From Azospirillum sp. TSH58 (GTDB lineage Bacteria; Pseudomonadota; Alphaproteobacteria; Azospirillales; Azospirillaceae), in the NCBI RefSeq assembly GCF_003119115.1, contig NZ_CP022364.1, forward strand, positions 2,494,001 to 2,558,000: DNA of 64,000 nucleotides. Direction: 5' to 3'. The notes under the pieces are model-generated. The model was given only the letters and a program-made list of their open reading frames with translations, searched no databases and was not told where the DNA came from. Positions within the stretch are counted from its first letter, which is position 1. Each line of letters opens with the position of its first letter. A program made the position numbers and the translations under genes. Positions 1 through 14,113 of this stretch are shown here, piece after piece.

Positions 1-392
1 TGGTTCTGGGAGCCGCCGGCTTGCTGGACGGGAAGCGGGCGGGCACGCATTGGGCCTCCCGCGACTTTCTTTCGGCCTTCGGTGCGACTCCGGTGGCCGA
101 GCGCGTGGTGGTGGACGGAACCCTGTTCACCGGCGGCGGCGTGACCGCGGGAATCGACGTGGCGTTGCGGATCGTCGGCGAGCTGATCGACGAGACGGCC
201 GCGAAGCTCGTCCAGCTGTCCATCGAGTACGACCCGCAGCCGCCCTTCGATGCGGGATCTCCGGAGCGGGCGGGCGAGCGGGAGACGGCCGATCTCCTCG
301 CCCGGATGCGTCCGATGCTGGAGGCGCGGGCGGCCGCGGTGGCGGCGGGTGCGAACGCTTTGCAACGCCGTCGGTCCGGCCGGGCCGGCTGA
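1..392 (+). CDS. DJ-1/PfpI family protein, isonitrile hydratase-like (3' part)
   Basis: The open frame runs in from the left edge (first codon visible at base 3) to a TGA at 390-392, so only about 129 C-terminal residues are seen. They contain THWA, a VxxDGxLFTGGG stretch, GIDVAL and a LSIEYDPQPPFDAGSP tail. I recognise these as the C-terminal half of DJ-1/PfpI proteins of the isonitrile hydratase (InhA) type, which hydrate isonitriles to N-formamides. The catalytic Cys of the nucleophile elbow would lie upstream of the window, so enzymatic competence cannot be judged. Substrate assignment within this family is loose. The gene is separated from rpsL by its own 3' end and a clear new promoter, so it is not part of the str operon. 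Confidence 0.75.
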   Translation, partial: VLGAAGLLDGKRAGTHWASRDFLSAFGATPVAERVVVDGTLFTGGGVTAGIDVALRIVGELIDETAAKLVQLSIEYDPQPPFDAGSPERAGERETADLLARMRPMLEARAAAVAAGANALQRRRSGRAG

Positions 393-437
393 CGCGAAAA
401 CCTCGTCGAAGCGCGTGACGAACGGTCATCTGCGCGC

Positions 438-466
438 TTGACGGGTCCATGGCGGACCCATATAGT
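438..466 (+). promoter_or_regulatory. sigma70 promoter of the str (rpsL) operon
   Basis: TTGACG (438-443) and TATAGT (461-466) are separated by exactly 17 bp. The spacer holds an inverted repeat, GGGTCC (443-448) and GGACCC (454-459), with a 5-bp gap. This is among the best -35/-10 pairs in the window and sits about 245 bp upstream of rpsL, leaving a long leader. Confidence 0.8.
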
Positions 467-592
467 CCGCGAACTTCAAAAGGAGCCTCGGGAAGGTCTT
501 TCGTCCATCCCGCCCGGCATCCGGCTGAACCCAAGCGACATAGCCGAACGACAGGGTCCTTGCGGACCGTTCCGACGGCGTTCGACCATTGG

Positions 593-631
593 GCCCGCTC
601 GAAGCCCTTCAGGCTTCGCAGGCGGGCTTTT
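593..631 (+). terminator. Terminator-like hairpin in the rpsL leader (candidate attenuator)
   Basis: GCCCGC pairs with GCGGGC (622-627), and inside it CGAAGCC pairs with GGCTTCG around a CTTCA loop. TTTT follows at 628-631. The hairpin lies between the operon promoter and rpsL with no gene in between, so it would act on str-operon transcripts as an attenuator or processing site. Whether it terminates is inference. Confidence 0.6.
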
Positions 632-712
632 GCATCGTCCGGTTAACGCCGGGCGACTTTCCAATCGGTCCGGCTCCGCCGGCCGAGTGACCTGAAGGGA
701 TGAAGGGCAGAT

Positions 713-1084
713 ATGCCGACGATCAACCAGTTGATCCGTAAGCCGCGCGAGCCCTTGGCCGCGCGCAATAAGGTTCCCGCGATGGAGGCGTGCCCGCAGA
801 AGCGTGGCGTCTGCACCCGCGTCTACACGACCACGCCGAAGAAGCCGAACTCGGCTCTGCGTAAGGTCGCCCGCGTTCGCCTGACGAACGGCTTCGAAGT
901 GACCTCCTACATCCCCGGTGAAGGCCATAACCTCCAGGAACACTCGGTGGTTATGATCCGCGGCGGCCGTGTGAAGGATCTTCCCGGCGTTCGCTACCAC
1001 ATCATCCGCGGCACGCTCGATACCCAGGGCGTGAAGGACCGTAAGCAGCGTCGTTCGAAGTACGGCGCGAAGCGTCCGAAGTAA
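713..1084 (+). CDS. rpsL: 30S ribosomal protein S12
   Basis: 123 residues, full family length, with the [15 protein letters not shown] decoding-centre loop. Lys43 and Lys88, the positions where streptomycin-resistance changes occur (E. coli 42 and 87 in mature numbering), are both wild type. S12 sits at the A-site of the small subunit and monitors codon-anticodon fidelity. It is the first gene of the str operon and is followed 12 bp later by rpsG. The leader of about 245 nt with a terminator-like hairpin suggests transcriptional control before the coding region. Confidence 0.98.
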   Translation: MPTINQLIRKPREPLAARNKVPAMEACPQKRGVCTRVYTTTPKKPNSALRKVARVRLTNGFEVTSYIPGEGHNLQEHSVVMIRGGRVKDLPGVRYHIIRGTLDTQGVKDRKQRRSKYGAKRPK

Positions 1085-1567
<483 letters not shown>

Positions 1568-1593
1568 GGCACCCACCGGCCCAGGTGCTTGTC

Positions 1594-3672
<2,079 letters not shown>

Positions 3673-3709
3673 AACCGCTGGAACGACAAAGAGACGGAGA
3701 GCACACACC

Positions 3710-4900
<1,191 letters not shown>

Positions 4901-4915
4901 GATCGCGCTCCGCGG

Positions 4916-4947
4916 AAGGGGGTCGGCCTTCGGGCCGGCCCCCTTTT
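4916..4947 (+). terminator. Intrinsic terminator of the str operon
   Basis: An 11-bp stem (GGGGGTCGGCC with GGCCGGCCCCC, one T-G wobble) with a TTCG tetraloop, followed by TTTT at 4944-4947, directly after tuf. Confidence 0.92.
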
Positions 4948-5032
4948 GCATAGCCGATCCGCGAAAATGCGGCGTGACGCGCCGAACCGGTGCAAACCCG
5001 TCACCCTCCTGTCACAGGGGGGAAAATGTGGG

Positions 5033-5061
5033 TTGACACCGGGGCGCCTAGGGCATACACG
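5033..5061 (+). promoter_or_regulatory. Probable sigma70 promoter of the S10 operon
   Basis: A perfect TTGACA (5033-5038) with a 17-bp spacer and a weaker -10, TACACG (5056-5061). It lies about 295 bp upstream of rpsJ, just after the str terminator. The stretch 5062-5356 contains no credible gene and reads as a structured leader. Confidence 0.6.
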
Positions 5062-5161
5062 TTACTCCCTCTGGAATTTGGGTTGGTAGTAGGCACGTCC
5101 GGCCTAGACGCAGCCCGATCACGAACGGCACCGCAAGCTCCACTTGCACCGGTTGCTGCCA

Positions 5162-5202
5162 GGAACATCCATCCGCATTGCGATGCGGGGGATGTTCCTT
5201 TT
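5162..5202 (+). terminator. Terminator-like hairpin in the S10 leader (candidate attenuator)
   Basis: GGAACATCC (5162-5170) pairs with GGATGTTCC (5190-5198), and inside it CCGCAT pairs with ATGCGG around TGCG. TTTT follows at 5199-5202. It sits about 100 nt into the leader and 155 bp before rpsJ. E. coli controls its S10 operon by L4-mediated attenuation in a comparable leader. Whether this unrelated sequence does the same is inference. Confidence 0.65.
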
Positions 5203-5356
5203 CGTATCGGCCGTCAGATCGGACAGACGAACCGCCGCCCACCGCTTCGGTGAGCCGGCGCAGGTTCGCCTGCCGCCGCGGGTCCCCGGGGGACAGATTT
5301 TGGGGTGCCGGTGGCGCAGTCGCGTCACCGAAACGAGGTGCAAGGGACGTTTGGAC

Positions 5357-5665
<309 letters not shown>

Positions 5666-5725
5666 TTCGTTGCTGTTGAGGGACCTCTCCCTCTGAGGAT
5701 GTCCCTGGTTAGGAGATAAAGAACA

Positions 5726-6436
5726 ATGCGATCCGGTTTGATCGCGCAGAAAGTCGGCATGACCCGCGTCTTCACGGACGATGGGCAGCACGTGCCGGTG
5801 ACTGTGCTGAAAGTCGACAGCTGCCAGGTCGTCGCCGTTCGCACCGAGGACAAGGATGGCTACACCGCCGTCCAGCTCGGCGCAGGCGCCATCAAGGTGA
5901 AGAACGTCACGAAGCCGCAGCGCGGGCATTTCGCCAAGGCGCGCGTCGAGCCCAAGCGCAAGCTGGTCGAGTTCCGCGTCGACGCCGACGCGCTGATCGA
6001 GGTCGGCGCCGAGCTCTCGGCTGCGCATTTCGTCCCGGGCCAGTTCGTCGACGTCACCGGCACTTCCATCGGTAAGGGCTTCGCCGGTCCGATGAAGCGC
6101 TGGAACTTCGGTGGTCTGCGCGCGACGCACGGCGTGTCGGTGTCGCACCGCTCGCACGGTTCGACGGGTAACCGCCAGGACCCCGGCAAGGTCTTCAAGA
6201 ACAAGAAGATGGCCGGTCATCTCGGCGACGAGAAGGTCACGGTTCTGAACCTGAAGGTCGTGTCGGTCGATGAGGACCGCGGTCTGATCTTCCTCAAGGG
6301 TGCCGTTCCGGGCGCCGAGGGAGCTTGGCTCCGCATCCGCGACGCGGTGAAGAAGAAGGCTCCGGAAGGTCTGCCGTTCCCCGCCGGGATCAAGGCTGCG
6401 CCGGCCGCTGAAGCCGCCGCCGAGCCGCAGGAGTGA
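5726..6436 (+). CDS. rplC: 50S ribosomal protein L3
   Basis: 236 residues beginning [16 protein letters not shown], with the conserved [15 protein letters not shown] and [23 protein letters not shown] loop that reaches the peptidyl-transferase centre. There is a short Ala/Pro/Glu-rich tail. An AGGAG site lies before the ATG. The stop TGA is shared with the in-frame start region of rplD. Confidence 0.97.
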   Translation: MRSGLIAQKVGMTRVFTDDGQHVPVTVLKVDSCQVVAVRTEDKDGYTAVQLGAGAIKVKNVTKPQRGHFAKARVEPKRKLVEFRVDADALIEVGAELSAAHFVPGQFVDVTGTSIGKGFAGPMKRWNFGGLRATHGVSVSHRSHGSTGNRQDPGKVFKNKKMAGHLGDEKVTVLNLKVVSVDEDRGLIFLKGAVPGAEGAWLRIRDAVKKKAPEGLPFPAGIKAAPAAEAAAEPQE

Positions 6437-6441
6437 TGGCC

Positions 6442-7062
6442 ATGAAGGCGACCATTAAGAACCTGAACAACGAGACCGTCGGCGAGATCGAGCTGGCCGA
6501 CGAGGTCTTCGGCCTTCCGTCCCGCACGGACATCCTGGCCCGCATGGTCAACTGGCAGCTGGCCAAGCGCCGCGCCGGTACGCACAAGACCAAGACGGTC
6601 AGCGAGATCTCCGGCACCGGCAAGAAGCCGTACCGCCAGAAGGGCACCGGCCGCGCCCGTCAGGGCTCCATGCGCTCCGCCCAGTTCCGTGGCGGCGCGA
6701 CCATCTTCGGCCCGGTCGTCCGCTCGCACGAGCACGATCTGACCAAGAAGGTCCGCAAGCTGGCCCTGAAGACCGCGCTGTCCACCAAGGCCGCGGAAGG
6801 CAAGCTCCTGGTGCTCGACGCCGCTTCGGCCGAGACGCACAAGACCAAGGAACTGGCTGTCCGTCTCGCTTCGCTCGGCCTGACCTCGGCTCTGATCATC
6901 GATGGCGCTAACCTGAACGAGAACTTCGCTCGGGCGTCGCGCAACATCCCGCTGATCGACGTGCTGCCGGAGCAGGGCGCCAACGTCTACGACATTCTTC
7001 GCCGCGATACGCTGGTCCTGACCCGCAACGCGGTCGAGCAGCTGGAGGCTCGCCTGAAATGA
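6442..7062 (+). CDS. rplD: 50S ribosomal protein L4
   Basis: 206 residues from the ATG at 6442. I prefer this start to the ATG at 6436 because the CAGGAG at 6428-6433 then has a proper spacing. The tunnel loop with [15 protein letters not shown] is present. L4 lines the exit tunnel and, in gammaproteobacteria, represses its own operon through the S10 leader; whether it does here is unknown. The stop overlaps the rplW start (ATGA). Confidence 0.96.
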   Translation: MKATIKNLNNETVGEIELADEVFGLPSRTDILARMVNWQLAKRRAGTHKTKTVSEISGTGKKPYRQKGTGRARQGSMRSAQFRGGATIFGPVVRSHEHDLTKKVRKLALKTALSTKAAEGKLLVLDAASAETHKTKELAVRLASLGLTSALIIDGANLNENFARASRNIPLIDVLPEQGANVYDILRRDTLVLTRNAVEQLEARLK

Positions 7063-7376
7063 GCAAGCAGTCGAAACCTGCGGTGAGCCAGGAGCGGATG
7101 TACGACCTCATCCTGGCTCCGGTGATCACCGAGAAGTCGACGATGGCGTCGGAGCACAATCAGGTGACGTTCCGCGTGCCGCTGTCGGCGACCAAGCCGG
7201 AGATCAAGTCGGCTGTCGAGGGGCTGTTCAACGTGAAGGTGACGGCGGTCAACACCCTGGTTACCAAGGGCAAGACCAAGCGCTTCCGCGGGACCATCGG
7301 CCGTCGCTCGGACTTCAAGAAGGCCGTCGTGACCCTCGCCGAGGGGAACAAGATCGACGTGACCACGGGCATCTGA
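7059..7376 (+). CDS. rplW: 50S ribosomal protein L23
   Basis: 105 residues; [15 protein letters not shown] is the L23 signature. L23 lies at the tunnel exit and is the docking site for trigger factor and SRP. It overlaps the rplD stop by 4 bp, indicating translational coupling. Confidence 0.96.
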   Translation: MSKQSKPAVSQERMYDLILAPVITEKSTMASEHNQVTFRVPLSATKPEIKSAVEGLFNVKVTAVNTLVTKGKTKRFRGTIGRRSDFKKAVVTLAEGNKIDVTTGI

Positions 7377-7392
7377 GCGGGAGTGTGATCCG

Positions 7393-8220
7393 ATGGCTCT
7401 GAAGCAATATCGCCCAATTACGCCGTCGCTCCGCCAGCTGGTCATCGTCGACCGCTCGGAGCTGTGGAAGGGCAAGCCGGTCAAGACCCTCACCGAGGGC
7501 CTGACCAAGTCCGGCGGCCGCAACAACACCGGCCGCATCACCGCGCGCCGGATGGGTGGCGGTCACAAGCGCGTCTACCGTTTGGTGGACTTCAAGCGTC
7601 GCAAGTTCGACGTCCCGGCGACGGTTGAGCGCCTGGAGTACGATCCGAACCGTACGGCCTTCATCGCCCTCATCAAGTATGAGGACGGCACCCTGTCCTA
7701 CATCCTGGCGCCGCAGCGCCTGAAGGTGGGCGACACGGTGATCGCCGGCGAGAAGGTGGATGTGAAGCCCGGCAACGCCATGCCGCTGAAGAACATCCCG
7801 GTCGGTTCGGTGCTGCACAACGTCGAGCTGAAGCCCGGCAAGGGTGGTCAGCTGGCCCGTTCGGCCGGCACCTACCTGCAGCTGGTCGGCCGCGACGGCG
7901 GGTACGCCCAGCTGAAGCTGCCCTCGGGCGAGCTTCGCGTGGTCCGCGGCGACTGCATGGCCACCCTGGGTGCCGTGTCGAACCCGGACAACATGAACAC
8001 CAACAAGGGCAAGGCCGGTCGCAGCCGTTGGCTGGGCATCCGTCCGTCCGTCCGTGGTGTCGCCATGAACCCGATCGACCACCCGCACGGTGGTGGTGAA
8101 GGCCGCACCTCGGGTGGCCGTCATCCGGTCACGCCGTGGGGCAAGCCGACCAAGGGCAAGAAGACTCGTCACAACAAGAAGACGGATGGCCTGATCCTGC
8201 GCCGCCGTCATTCGAAGTAA
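7393..8220 (+). CDS. rplB: 50S ribosomal protein L2
   Basis: 275 residues, full length, with PTSGG-type RNA contacts and the C-terminal [17 protein letters not shown] signature that contains the conserved His near the peptidyl-transferase centre. The frame is uninterrupted and an overlapping AAGTAAGGAGG leads into rpsS. Confidence 0.98.
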   Translation: MALKQYRPITPSLRQLVIVDRSELWKGKPVKTLTEGLTKSGGRNNTGRITARRMGGGHKRVYRLVDFKRRKFDVPATVERLEYDPNRTAFIALIKYEDGTLSYILAPQRLKVGDTVIAGEKVDVKPGNAMPLKNIPVGSVLHNVELKPGKGGQLARSAGTYLQLVGRDGGYAQLKLPSGELRVVRGDCMATLGAVSNPDNMNTNKGKAGRSRWLGIRPSVRGVAMNPIDHPHGGGEGRTSGGRHPVTPWGKPTKGKKTRHNKKTDGLILRRRHSK

Positions 8221-8232
8221 GGAGGGCGGACG

Positions 8233-8511
8233 ATGGCACGCTCCGTTTGGAAGGGCCCGTTCGTCGACGGCTACCTGCTCAAGAAGGCGGACAAGTCGCG
8301 GGCCTCGGGCCGCAACGAGATCATCAAGATCTGGTCGCGTCGCTCGACGATCCTGCCGCAGTTCGTGGGTCTCACGTTCGGCGTGTACAATGGCCACAAG
8401 TTCCTGCCGGTTCTGGTGACCGAGAACATGATCGGCCACAAGTTCGGTGAGTTCGCTCCGACGCGCACCTTCTACGGGCACGCGGCGGACAAGAAGGCGA
8501 AGAGGAAGTAA
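8233..8511 (+). CDS. rpsS: 30S ribosomal protein S19
   Basis: 92 residues beginning [16 protein letters not shown], the S19 start, with the [14 protein letters not shown]-terminal signature. It forms the head complex with S13 and contacts tRNA. It is preceded by GGAGG and followed 3 bp later by rplV. Confidence 0.97.
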   Translation: MARSVWKGPFVDGYLLKKADKSRASGRNEIIKIWSRRSTILPQFVGLTFGVYNGHKFLPVLVTENMIGHKFGEFAPTRTFYGHAADKKAKRK

Positions 8512-8514
8512 GCC

Positions 8515-8910
8515 ATGGGCAAGCCCTCCAACCCCAGCCGTATCGCGGAGAACGAGGCGATCGCCTCCAATCCGATGATCCGCACCAGCCCGCGCAAGCT
8601 GAACCTCGTCGCCCAGCTCATCCGGAACAAGGATGCCAGCAGCGCCGTGGCCGAGCTGACCTTCTCCAAGCGCCGCATCGCCGGCGAGGTGAAGAAGGTC
8701 CTCCAGGCCGCGATCGCCAACGCCGAGAACAACCATCAGCTCGATGTGGACCGCCTGTACGTCTCCTCGGCGACGGTCGGCCGCGCCCTGGTGATGAAGC
8801 GCTTCCACGCCCGTGCCCGTGGCCGCGGCGCGCGGGTCGAGAAGCTGTTCTCCAACCTGACGATCATCGTGCGTGAGCGCGAAGCCGCCGCTGCCGAAGG
8901 GGCCGAGTAA
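8515..8910 (+). CDS. rplV: 50S ribosomal protein L22
   Basis: 131 residues, with the conserved [16 protein letters not shown] start region and the [10 protein letters not shown] beta-hairpin that narrows the exit tunnel. Position between S19 and S3 is canonical. Confidence 0.96.
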   Translation: MGKPSNPSRIAENEAIASNPMIRTSPRKLNLVAQLIRNKDASSAVAELTFSKRRIAGEVKKVLQAAIANAENNHQLDVDRLYVSSATVGRALVMKRFHARARGRGARVEKLFSNLTIIVREREAAAAEGAE

Positions 8911-8911
8911 G

Positions 8912-9688
8912 ATGGGTCAGAAAGTCAATCCGATCGGGCTGCGCCTCGGCATCAACCGGACCTGGGACAGCCGTTGGTTCGCCAAGCGCGACTACGCCAA
9001 CCTGCTGCACCAGGACCTGAAGCTGCGCGGCTATCTGCAGGGTCGCCTGCAGCAGGCCGGCTGCTCGCGCGTCATCATCGAGCGTCCGGCCAAGAAGGCC
9101 CGCGTCACCATCCACTCGGCCCGTCCGGGCGTGGTGATCGGCAAGAAGGGCGCGGACATCGAGAAGCTGCGCACCGAGCTGTCGAAGATGGCCGGCGGCG
9201 AGGTGAGCCTGAACATCATCGAGATCCGCAAGCCGGAGATCGATGCCAAGCTCATCGCCGAGAACATCTCCAACCAGCTCGAGCGCCGTGTCGCCTTCCG
9301 CCGCGCCATGAAGCGCGCGGTCCAGTCGGCCATGCGTCTGGGCGCCCAGGGCATCCGGATCAACTGCTCCGGTCGTCTCGGCGGCGCTGAGATCGCCCGT
9401 CTGGAGTGGTACCGCGAGGGCCGCGTTCCGCTGCACACCCTGCGTGCGGACATCGACTACGGCACCGCGACCGCGAAGACCACCTACGGCACCTGCGGTG
9501 TCAAGGTGTGGGTCTTCAAGGGCGAGATCATGGCGCACGACCCGATGGCCCAGGACAAGCGCATGGGCACCGAACCGGTGTCGACCGATGGCGAGCCGCG
9601 TCGCGAGCGTCGCGAGCGTGGTGACCGTGAGGAGCGTGGGGGCCGCGGTCGCGGCGACCGTGACCGCTCCGAGCGGGCTGACCGCTAG
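8912..9688 (+). CDS. rpsC: 30S ribosomal protein S3
   Basis: 258 residues from the ATG at 8912 ([24 protein letters not shown]). The KH domain with [15 protein letters not shown] is intact. The last 30 or so residues are an Arg/Gly/Asp-rich low-complexity tail, longer than in E. coli and likely disordered. S3 binds mRNA at the entry channel. Confidence 0.97.
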   Translation: MGQKVNPIGLRLGINRTWDSRWFAKRDYANLLHQDLKLRGYLQGRLQQAGCSRVIIERPAKKARVTIHSARPGVVIGKKGADIEKLRTELSKMAGGEVSLNIIEIRKPEIDAKLIAENISNQLERRVAFRRAMKRAVQSAMRLGAQGIRINCSGRLGGAEIARLEWYREGRVPLHTLRADIDYGTATAKTTYGTCGVKVWVFKGEIMAHDPMAQDKRMGTEPVSTDGEPRRERRERGDREERGGRGRGDRDRSERADR

Positions 9689-9703
9689 TAAGGGGCACGA
9701 GCG

Positions 9704-10135
9704 ATGCTTTCTCCGAAGCGTACCAAGTACCGCAAGGCCCACAAGGGCCGCATCCACGGCAACGCGAAGGGCGGCACCCAGCTGAACTTCGGCTCCTTCG
9801 GCCTCAAGGCCCTGGAGCCGGAGCGCATCACGGCCCGTCAGATCGAGGCGGCCCGCCGCGCGATCACCCGCGCTATGAAGCGTCAGGGCCGCGTGTGGAT
9901 CCGCGTGTTCCCCGACCTGCCGGTCTCCACCAAGCCCGCCGAAGTCCGCATGGGTTCCGGTAAGGGCACGCCCGAGTACTGGGCGGCCCGCGTTCATCCC
10001 GGCCGCATCCTGTTTGAGCTGGACGGCGTGCCCGCGGATGTGGCAAAGCAGGCGTTCGCCCTGGCGGCCGCCAAGCTGCCGATCAAGACCAAGCTGGTGA
10101 CCCGCCTCGGCGGCGGTGAGGAGGTGGCGGCATGA
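9704..10135 (+). CDS. rplP: 50S ribosomal protein L16
   Basis: 143 residues beginning [16 protein letters not shown], with RVWIRVFPD and the [14 protein letters not shown] motif. L16 helps position tRNA in the A site. Its stop overlaps the rpmC ATG by 4 bp. Confidence 0.97.
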   Translation: MLSPKRTKYRKAHKGRIHGNAKGGTQLNFGSFGLKALEPERITARQIEAARRAITRAMKRQGRVWIRVFPDLPVSTKPAEVRMGSGKGTPEYWAARVHPGRILFELDGVPADVAKQAFALAAAKLPIKTKLVTRLGGGEEVAA

Positions 10136-10338
10136 AGCCCGTCGACGTTCGTGCGAAGAGCACCGAGGAGCTGAACGATCAGCTCCTCCAGCTCAAGAAG
10201 GAACAGTTCAACCTGCGTTTCCAGCGGGCCTCCGGCCAGCTGGAGAATACCGCGCGGGTGCAGGTGGTGCGTCGCGACATCGCGCGCATCAAGACGATCC
10301 TCGGCGAGCGTACGCGCTCGGCCGAAGCCGGCAAGTAA
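10132..10338 (+). CDS. rpmC: 50S ribosomal protein L29
   Basis: 68 residues with the [15 protein letters not shown]29 signature, lying near L23 at the exit tunnel. It starts within the rplP stop codon. Confidence 0.95.
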   Translation: MKPVDVRAKSTEELNDQLLQLKKEQFNLRFQRASGQLENTARVQVVRRDIARIKTILGERTRSAEAGK

Positions 10339-10350
10339 GGAGGGCTACCT

Positions 10351-10605
10351 ATGCCTCGCCGCGTTCTGCAGGGCACGGTGGTCAGCGACAAGGGCGACAA
10401 GACGGTTATCGTCCTGGTCGAGCGCCGCGTCATGCACCCCGTGTACAAGAAGTTCATTCGTCAGTCGAAGAAGTACGCCGCCCACGATGAGGGCAACCAG
10501 TTCAAGGTCGGCGATACCGTTTCGATCATCGAATGCCGCCCGATCTCCAAGCGCAAGCGCTGGACGGTCGTGCTTGAGTCCGCCGCCGTTAGCGGCGCCG
10601 CGTAA
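10351..10605 (+). CDS. rpsQ: 30S ribosomal protein S17
   Basis: 84 residues with the OB-fold core [17 protein letters not shown] and the [19 protein letters not shown]-terminal signature. S17 is a primary 16S rRNA binder. An AAGGAGG site precedes the ATG. Confidence 0.96.
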   Translation: MPRRVLQGTVVSDKGDKTVIVLVERRVMHPVYKKFIRQSKKYAAHDEGNQFKVGDTVSIIECRPISKRKRWTVVLESAAVSGAA

Positions 10606-10622
10606 ACGGAAGGGTACAAACC

Positions 10623-10991
10623 ATGATCCAGATGCAAACCAACCTGGAAGTCGCCGACAATAGCGGGGCGCGCCGGGTGCAGTGCATCAAGGTGCTTGGC
10701 GGGTCCAAGCGGAAGGTGGCCACCGTCGGCGACGTCATCGTCGTCTCGGTCAAGGAGGCCATTCCGAAGGGCCGCGTCAAGAAGGGCGACGTGCATCGCG
10801 CCGTCATCGTCCGCACCGCGAAGGAACTGCGCCGGGAGGACGGATCCGCGATCCGTTTCGACCGCAATGCCGCCGTGCTGATCAACAAGCAGGGCGAGCC
10901 GATCGGCACGCGTATCTTCGGGCCGGTCACTCGTGAGCTTCGCGGCAAGAAGTTCATGAAGATCATCTCGCTGGCGCCGGAGGTGCTGTGA
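10623..10991 (+). CDS. rplN: 50S ribosomal protein L14
   Basis: 122 residues, [17 protein letters not shown] start and the [20 protein letters not shown] core. It contacts 16S rRNA in an intersubunit bridge. The stop TGA shares its A with the rplX ATG. Confidence 0.97.
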   Translation: MIQMQTNLEVADNSGARRVQCIKVLGGSKRKVATVGDVIVVSVKEAIPKGRVKKGDVHRAVIVRTAKELRREDGSAIRFDRNAAVLINKQGEPIGTRIFGPVTRELRGKKFMKIISLAPEVL

Positions 10992-11308
10992 TGGCCGCGA
11001 AGATCAAGACCAAGGACAAGGTCGTCATCCTTGCCGGCAAGGACAAGGGCAAGACCGGTGAGGTCCTCAAGGTCATCCCGGCGGAAAACCGTGTCGTCGT
11101 GCAGGGCGTGAACGTGGTGAAGAAGCACCAGCGTCCGAGCGCCACCTCGCAGGGCGGCATCGTTGAGTTCGAGGCGCCGATCAACGTCTCGAATGTTGCT
11201 CATGTCGACCCCAAGGACGGCAAGCCGACTCGCGTCGGTTTCAAGATCCTTGAGGATGGCCGCAAGGTGCGTGTCGCCAAGCGGTCCGGCGAAGTCATCG
11301 ACGTGTGA
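10991..11308 (+). CDS. rplX: 50S ribosomal protein L24
   Basis: 105 residues from the ATG at 10991, which has GGAGG seven bases upstream; the GTG at 10988 is less well placed. The KOW motif [18 protein letters not shown] is present. L24 is an early 50S assembly protein. Confidence 0.95.
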   Translation: MAAKIKTKDKVVILAGKDKGKTGEVLKVIPAENRVVVQGVNVVKKHQRPSATSQGGIVEFEAPINVSNVAHVDPKDGKPTRVGFKILEDGRKVRVAKRSGEVIDV

Positions 11309-11319
11309 GGACCGGACCA

Positions 11320-11862
11320 ATGGCTGCACGTTTGAAGGAAGTGTACGACTCCAAGATCCGCGCCGCGCTCAAGGCTGAGTTCGGCTACGCGAACGACATG
11401 GAAGTTCCGCGGATCGAGAAGATCGTCATCAACATGGGTGTCGGCGAGGCCGTCGGCGACTCCAAGAAGATCCAGAATGCGGTGAGCGAACTGACGGCGA
11501 TCAGCGGCCAGAAGCCGATCGTCACGAAGTCCCGCAAGTCGATCGCGCAGTTCAAGCTGCGTGAGGGCATGGCGATCGGGTGCAAGGTCACGCTCCGTCG
11601 TGACCGCATGTACGAGTTCCTGGATCGCCTGGTCACGATCGCGTTGCCGCGTGTCCGCGACTTCCGCGGCATCCCCGGCAACAGCTTCGACGGCCGTGGC
11701 AACTATGCCATGGGCGTGAAGGAGCAGATCATTTTCCCGGAGATCGACTACGACAAGATCGATCAGATCCGCGGCATGGACATCATTTTCGTCACCTCGG
11801 CGAAGACCGACAAGGAGGCCAAGGCTCTCCTGAAGGCCTTCGACATGCCGTTTGTGGCCTGA
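11320..11862 (+). CDS. rplE: 50S ribosomal protein L5
   Basis: 180 residues from the ATG at 11320 ([14 protein letters not shown]), with the [16 protein letters not shown] signature. L5 carries 5S rRNA into the central protuberance and contacts P-site tRNA. Confidence 0.96.
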   Translation: MAARLKEVYDSKIRAALKAEFGYANDMEVPRIEKIVINMGVGEAVGDSKKIQNAVSELTAISGQKPIVTKSRKSIAQFKLREGMAIGCKVTLRRDRMYEFLDRLVTIALPRVRDFRGIPGNSFDGRGNYAMGVKEQIIFPEIDYDKIDQIRGMDIIFVTSAKTDKEAKALLKAFDMPFVA

Positions 11863-11881
11863 TTGGCTGGAGCACGACCCC

Positions 11882-12187
11882 ATGGCTAAGACCAGTGCCA
11901 TCGAGAAGAACAAGCGTCGCACCAAGCTGGTGAAGCAGTTCGCCAACAAGCGTGCCCGCCTGAAGGCCATCGCTTCCGACCGTTCCCTCCCGCCGGAAGA
12001 GCAGTTCGCCGCCCGCCTCAAGCTGGCTGAGCTGCCGCGCAACTCGTCGAAGGTGCGCATCCGCAACCGCTGCGAAATGACCGGCCGTCCGCGGGCGTTC
12101 TATCGCAAGTTCAAGCTGTCCCGCGTCACCCTCCGTGAACTGGCCTCGACCGGCCAGATCCCGGGGATGGTGAAGTCGAGCTGGTAA
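11882..12187 (+). CDS. rpsN: 30S ribosomal protein S14
   Basis: 101 residues from the ATG at 11882, the long zinc-free form: a single Cys in [16 protein letters not shown] and no CxxC pairs. It belongs to the 30S head. The family splits into Zn-binding short and Zn-free long forms, and this is the latter. Confidence 0.96.
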   Translation: MAKTSAIEKNKRRTKLVKQFANKRARLKAIASDRSLPPEEQFAARLKLAELPRNSSKVRIRNRCEMTGRPRAFYRKFKLSRVTLRELASTGQIPGMVKSSW

Positions 12188-12200
12188 GGAGGGTCGGAAA

Positions 12201-12599
12201 ATGTCTTTGAGCGATCCGCTCGGCGATATGCTGACCCGCATCCGCAACGGTCAGCACGCCCGCATGTCTGTTGTGCAGAGCCCGGCGTCGAAGCTGCGCA
12301 GCAACGTGCTTGAGGTTCTCAAGCGCGAGGGTTACATCCGCGGCTACTCCGAGGAGGAGCTGCGCCCCGGCATCAAGAACCTGAAGATCGAGCTGAAGTA
12401 TCACGAAGGCGAGCCTGTGATTAAGCAGATCGCCCGCGTGTCGAAGCCCGGCCGCCGCGTTTATTCGAAGATCACCGATCTGCCCCGCGTCTTCAACGGC
12501 CTCGGCATCGCGATCCTCTCCACGCCGCGCGGCGTGATGTCGGACAATGAGGCCCGCGCCGCCAACGTCGGCGGTGAAGTCCTCTGCCGCGTGTTCTAA
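12201..12599 (+). CDS. rpsH: 30S ribosomal protein S8
   Basis: 132 residues, [18 protein letters not shown] start and the C-terminal [17 protein letters not shown] signature. S8 is a primary 16S binder and is the spc-operon translational repressor in E. coli. Confidence 0.97.
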   Translation: MSLSDPLGDMLTRIRNGQHARMSVVQSPASKLRSNVLEVLKREGYIRGYSEEELRPGIKNLKIELKYHEGEPVIKQIARVSKPGRRVYSKITDLPRVFNGLGIAILSTPRGVMSDNEARAANVGGEVLCRVF

Positions 12600-12612
12600 G
12601 GGGGACCCTTCG

Positions 12613-13146
12613 ATGTCGCGCATTGGAAAGCATCCCGTGCCGGTTCCGGCTGGTGTTGACGTTTCCGTCAACGGCCAGCAGGTGTCGGCCAAGGGCAAGC
12701 TGGGTTCGCTCAGCCTGACCCTCATCGACGACATCACGGCCAAGCTGGAAGACGGCAAGGTCGTGGTCGCCCCGGCGAACGACAGCAAGCGCGCCCGCGT
12801 CATGTGGGCAACCTCGCGCACCCTGATCAACAACATGGTCACGGGCGTCAACCAGGGCTTCACCATCAACCTCGAGATCAACGGCGTCGGTTACCGTGCC
12901 GCCGTGCAGGGCAAGGAGCTGGTCATGCAGCTCGGCTACTCGCACGACGTCAAGTACCCGATCCCGGAGGGCATCACCATCAAGTGTGACAAGCCCACCG
13001 CGATCTCGGTGTCGGGCTTCGACAAGCAGAAGGTCGGTCAAGTCGCCGCGGAGATCCGCGGTTGGAAGAAGCCGGAGCCCTATAAGGGCAAGGGCATCAA
13101 GTACGAGACCGAGACGCTCATCCGCAAGGAAGGCAAGAAGAAGTAA
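12613..13146 (+). CDS. rplF: 50S ribosomal protein L6
   Basis: 177 residues from the ATG at 12613 ([17 protein letters not shown]), giving the standard length; the upstream in-frame codons overlap rpsH and are not conserved. The C-terminal [14 protein letters not shown] signature is present. Confidence 0.97.
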   Translation: MSRIGKHPVPVPAGVDVSVNGQQVSAKGKLGSLSLTLIDDITAKLEDGKVVVAPANDSKRARVMWATSRTLINNMVTGVNQGFTINLEINGVGYRAAVQGKELVMQLGYSHDVKYPIPEGITIKCDKPTAISVSGFDKQKVGQVAAEIRGWKKPEPYKGKGIKYETETLIRKEGKKK

Positions 13147-13154
13147 GGTCCGCC

Positions 13155-13517
13155 ATGCTCAAGCCAAAGCAACTCCACGAGCGCCGCAAGCAGCGCGTGC
13201 GCGCGCAGATTGCCAAGAAGGCCGGCGGGCGGGCTCGCCTCTCGGTTTTCCGGTCCAATCTGCACATCTACGCCCAGATCATCGACGACGAGAACGGCCG
13301 CACGGTCGCCTCGGCGTCGTCCGTGGAAAAAGAGCTGCGCGAGCAGCTCAAGCACGGTGGGAACGTCGAAGCCGCCCAGAAGATCGGTGCGCTCATCGCC
13401 GAGCGCGCCAAGGCGGCGGGCGTCACCGAGGTCGTGTTCGACCGTGGTGGCTACATTTACCACGGCCGGGTCAAGGCCCTGGCTGACGCCGCCCGCGAGG
13501 GCGGGCTGTCGTTCTAA
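13155..13517 (+). CDS. rplR: 50S ribosomal protein L18
   Basis: 120 residues; [18 protein letters not shown] and the [21 protein letters not shown] ending are diagnostic. It binds 5S rRNA with L5. Confidence 0.96.
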   Translation: MLKPKQLHERRKQRVRAQIAKKAGGRARLSVFRSNLHIYAQIIDDENGRTVASASSVEKELREQLKHGGNVEAAQKIGALIAERAKAAGVTEVVFDRGGYIYHGRVKALADAAREGGLSF

Positions 13518-13529
13518 GGAGGCTCCGAA

Positions 13530-14111
13530 ATGGCACGTGAAAGAGGCGAGCGGAGCGACCGTGATCGGCAGCCGCGCGATCGCGACCGGGAAGAGAGCGA
13601 GCTGATCGAAAAGCTCGTCGGCATCAACCGCGTCGCCAAGGTTGTGAAGGGTGGCCGTCGCTTCGGCTTCGCCGCCCTGGTGGTTGTCGGTGACGGCAAG
13701 GGCCGCGTCGGCGTCGGATCGGGCAAGGCCCGTGAGGTGCCGGAGGCGATCCGCAAGGCGACCGACCAGGCGAAGCGCGGCATGATCCGCGTTCCGCTCC
13801 GCGAAGGCCGCACGCTGCACCACGACTCCAACGGTCACTTCGGTGCCGGCAAGGTCGTGCTGCGCACCGCTCCGGCCGGTACCGGCATCATCGCCGGCGG
13901 TCCGATGCGCGCGATCTTCGAGGCCCTGGGTGTGCAGGATGTGGTGACGAAGTCCATCGGCACCTCCAACCCGCACAACATGATCAAGGCGACCTTCGAC
14001 GCGCTGTCGCAGGTTTCCAGCCCGCGCAGCGTCGCCGCCCGCCGCGGCCGTCGCGTGAGCGACATCCTCGGCAAGCGTGAAACCGGCGCCGCCGGTGCGC
14101 AGGAGGCTTGA
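13530..14111 (+). CDS. rpsE: 30S ribosomal protein S5
   Basis: 193 residues. A charged Arg/Asp/Glu-rich N-terminal tail (about 25 residues) precedes the S5 dsRNA-like domain, with [25 protein letters not shown]. The C-terminal [12 protein letters not shown] region is intact. It lies at the mRNA entry site. Confidence 0.97.
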   Translation: MARERGERSDRDRQPRDRDREESELIEKLVGINRVAKVVKGGRRFGFAALVVVGDGKGRVGVGSGKAREVPEAIRKATDQAKRGMIRVPLREGRTLHHDSNGHFGAGKVVLRTAPAGTGIIAGGPMRAIFEALGVQDVVTKSIGTSNPHNMIKATFDALSQVSSPRSVAARRGRRVSDILGKRETGAAGAQEA

Positions 14112-14113
14112 TC

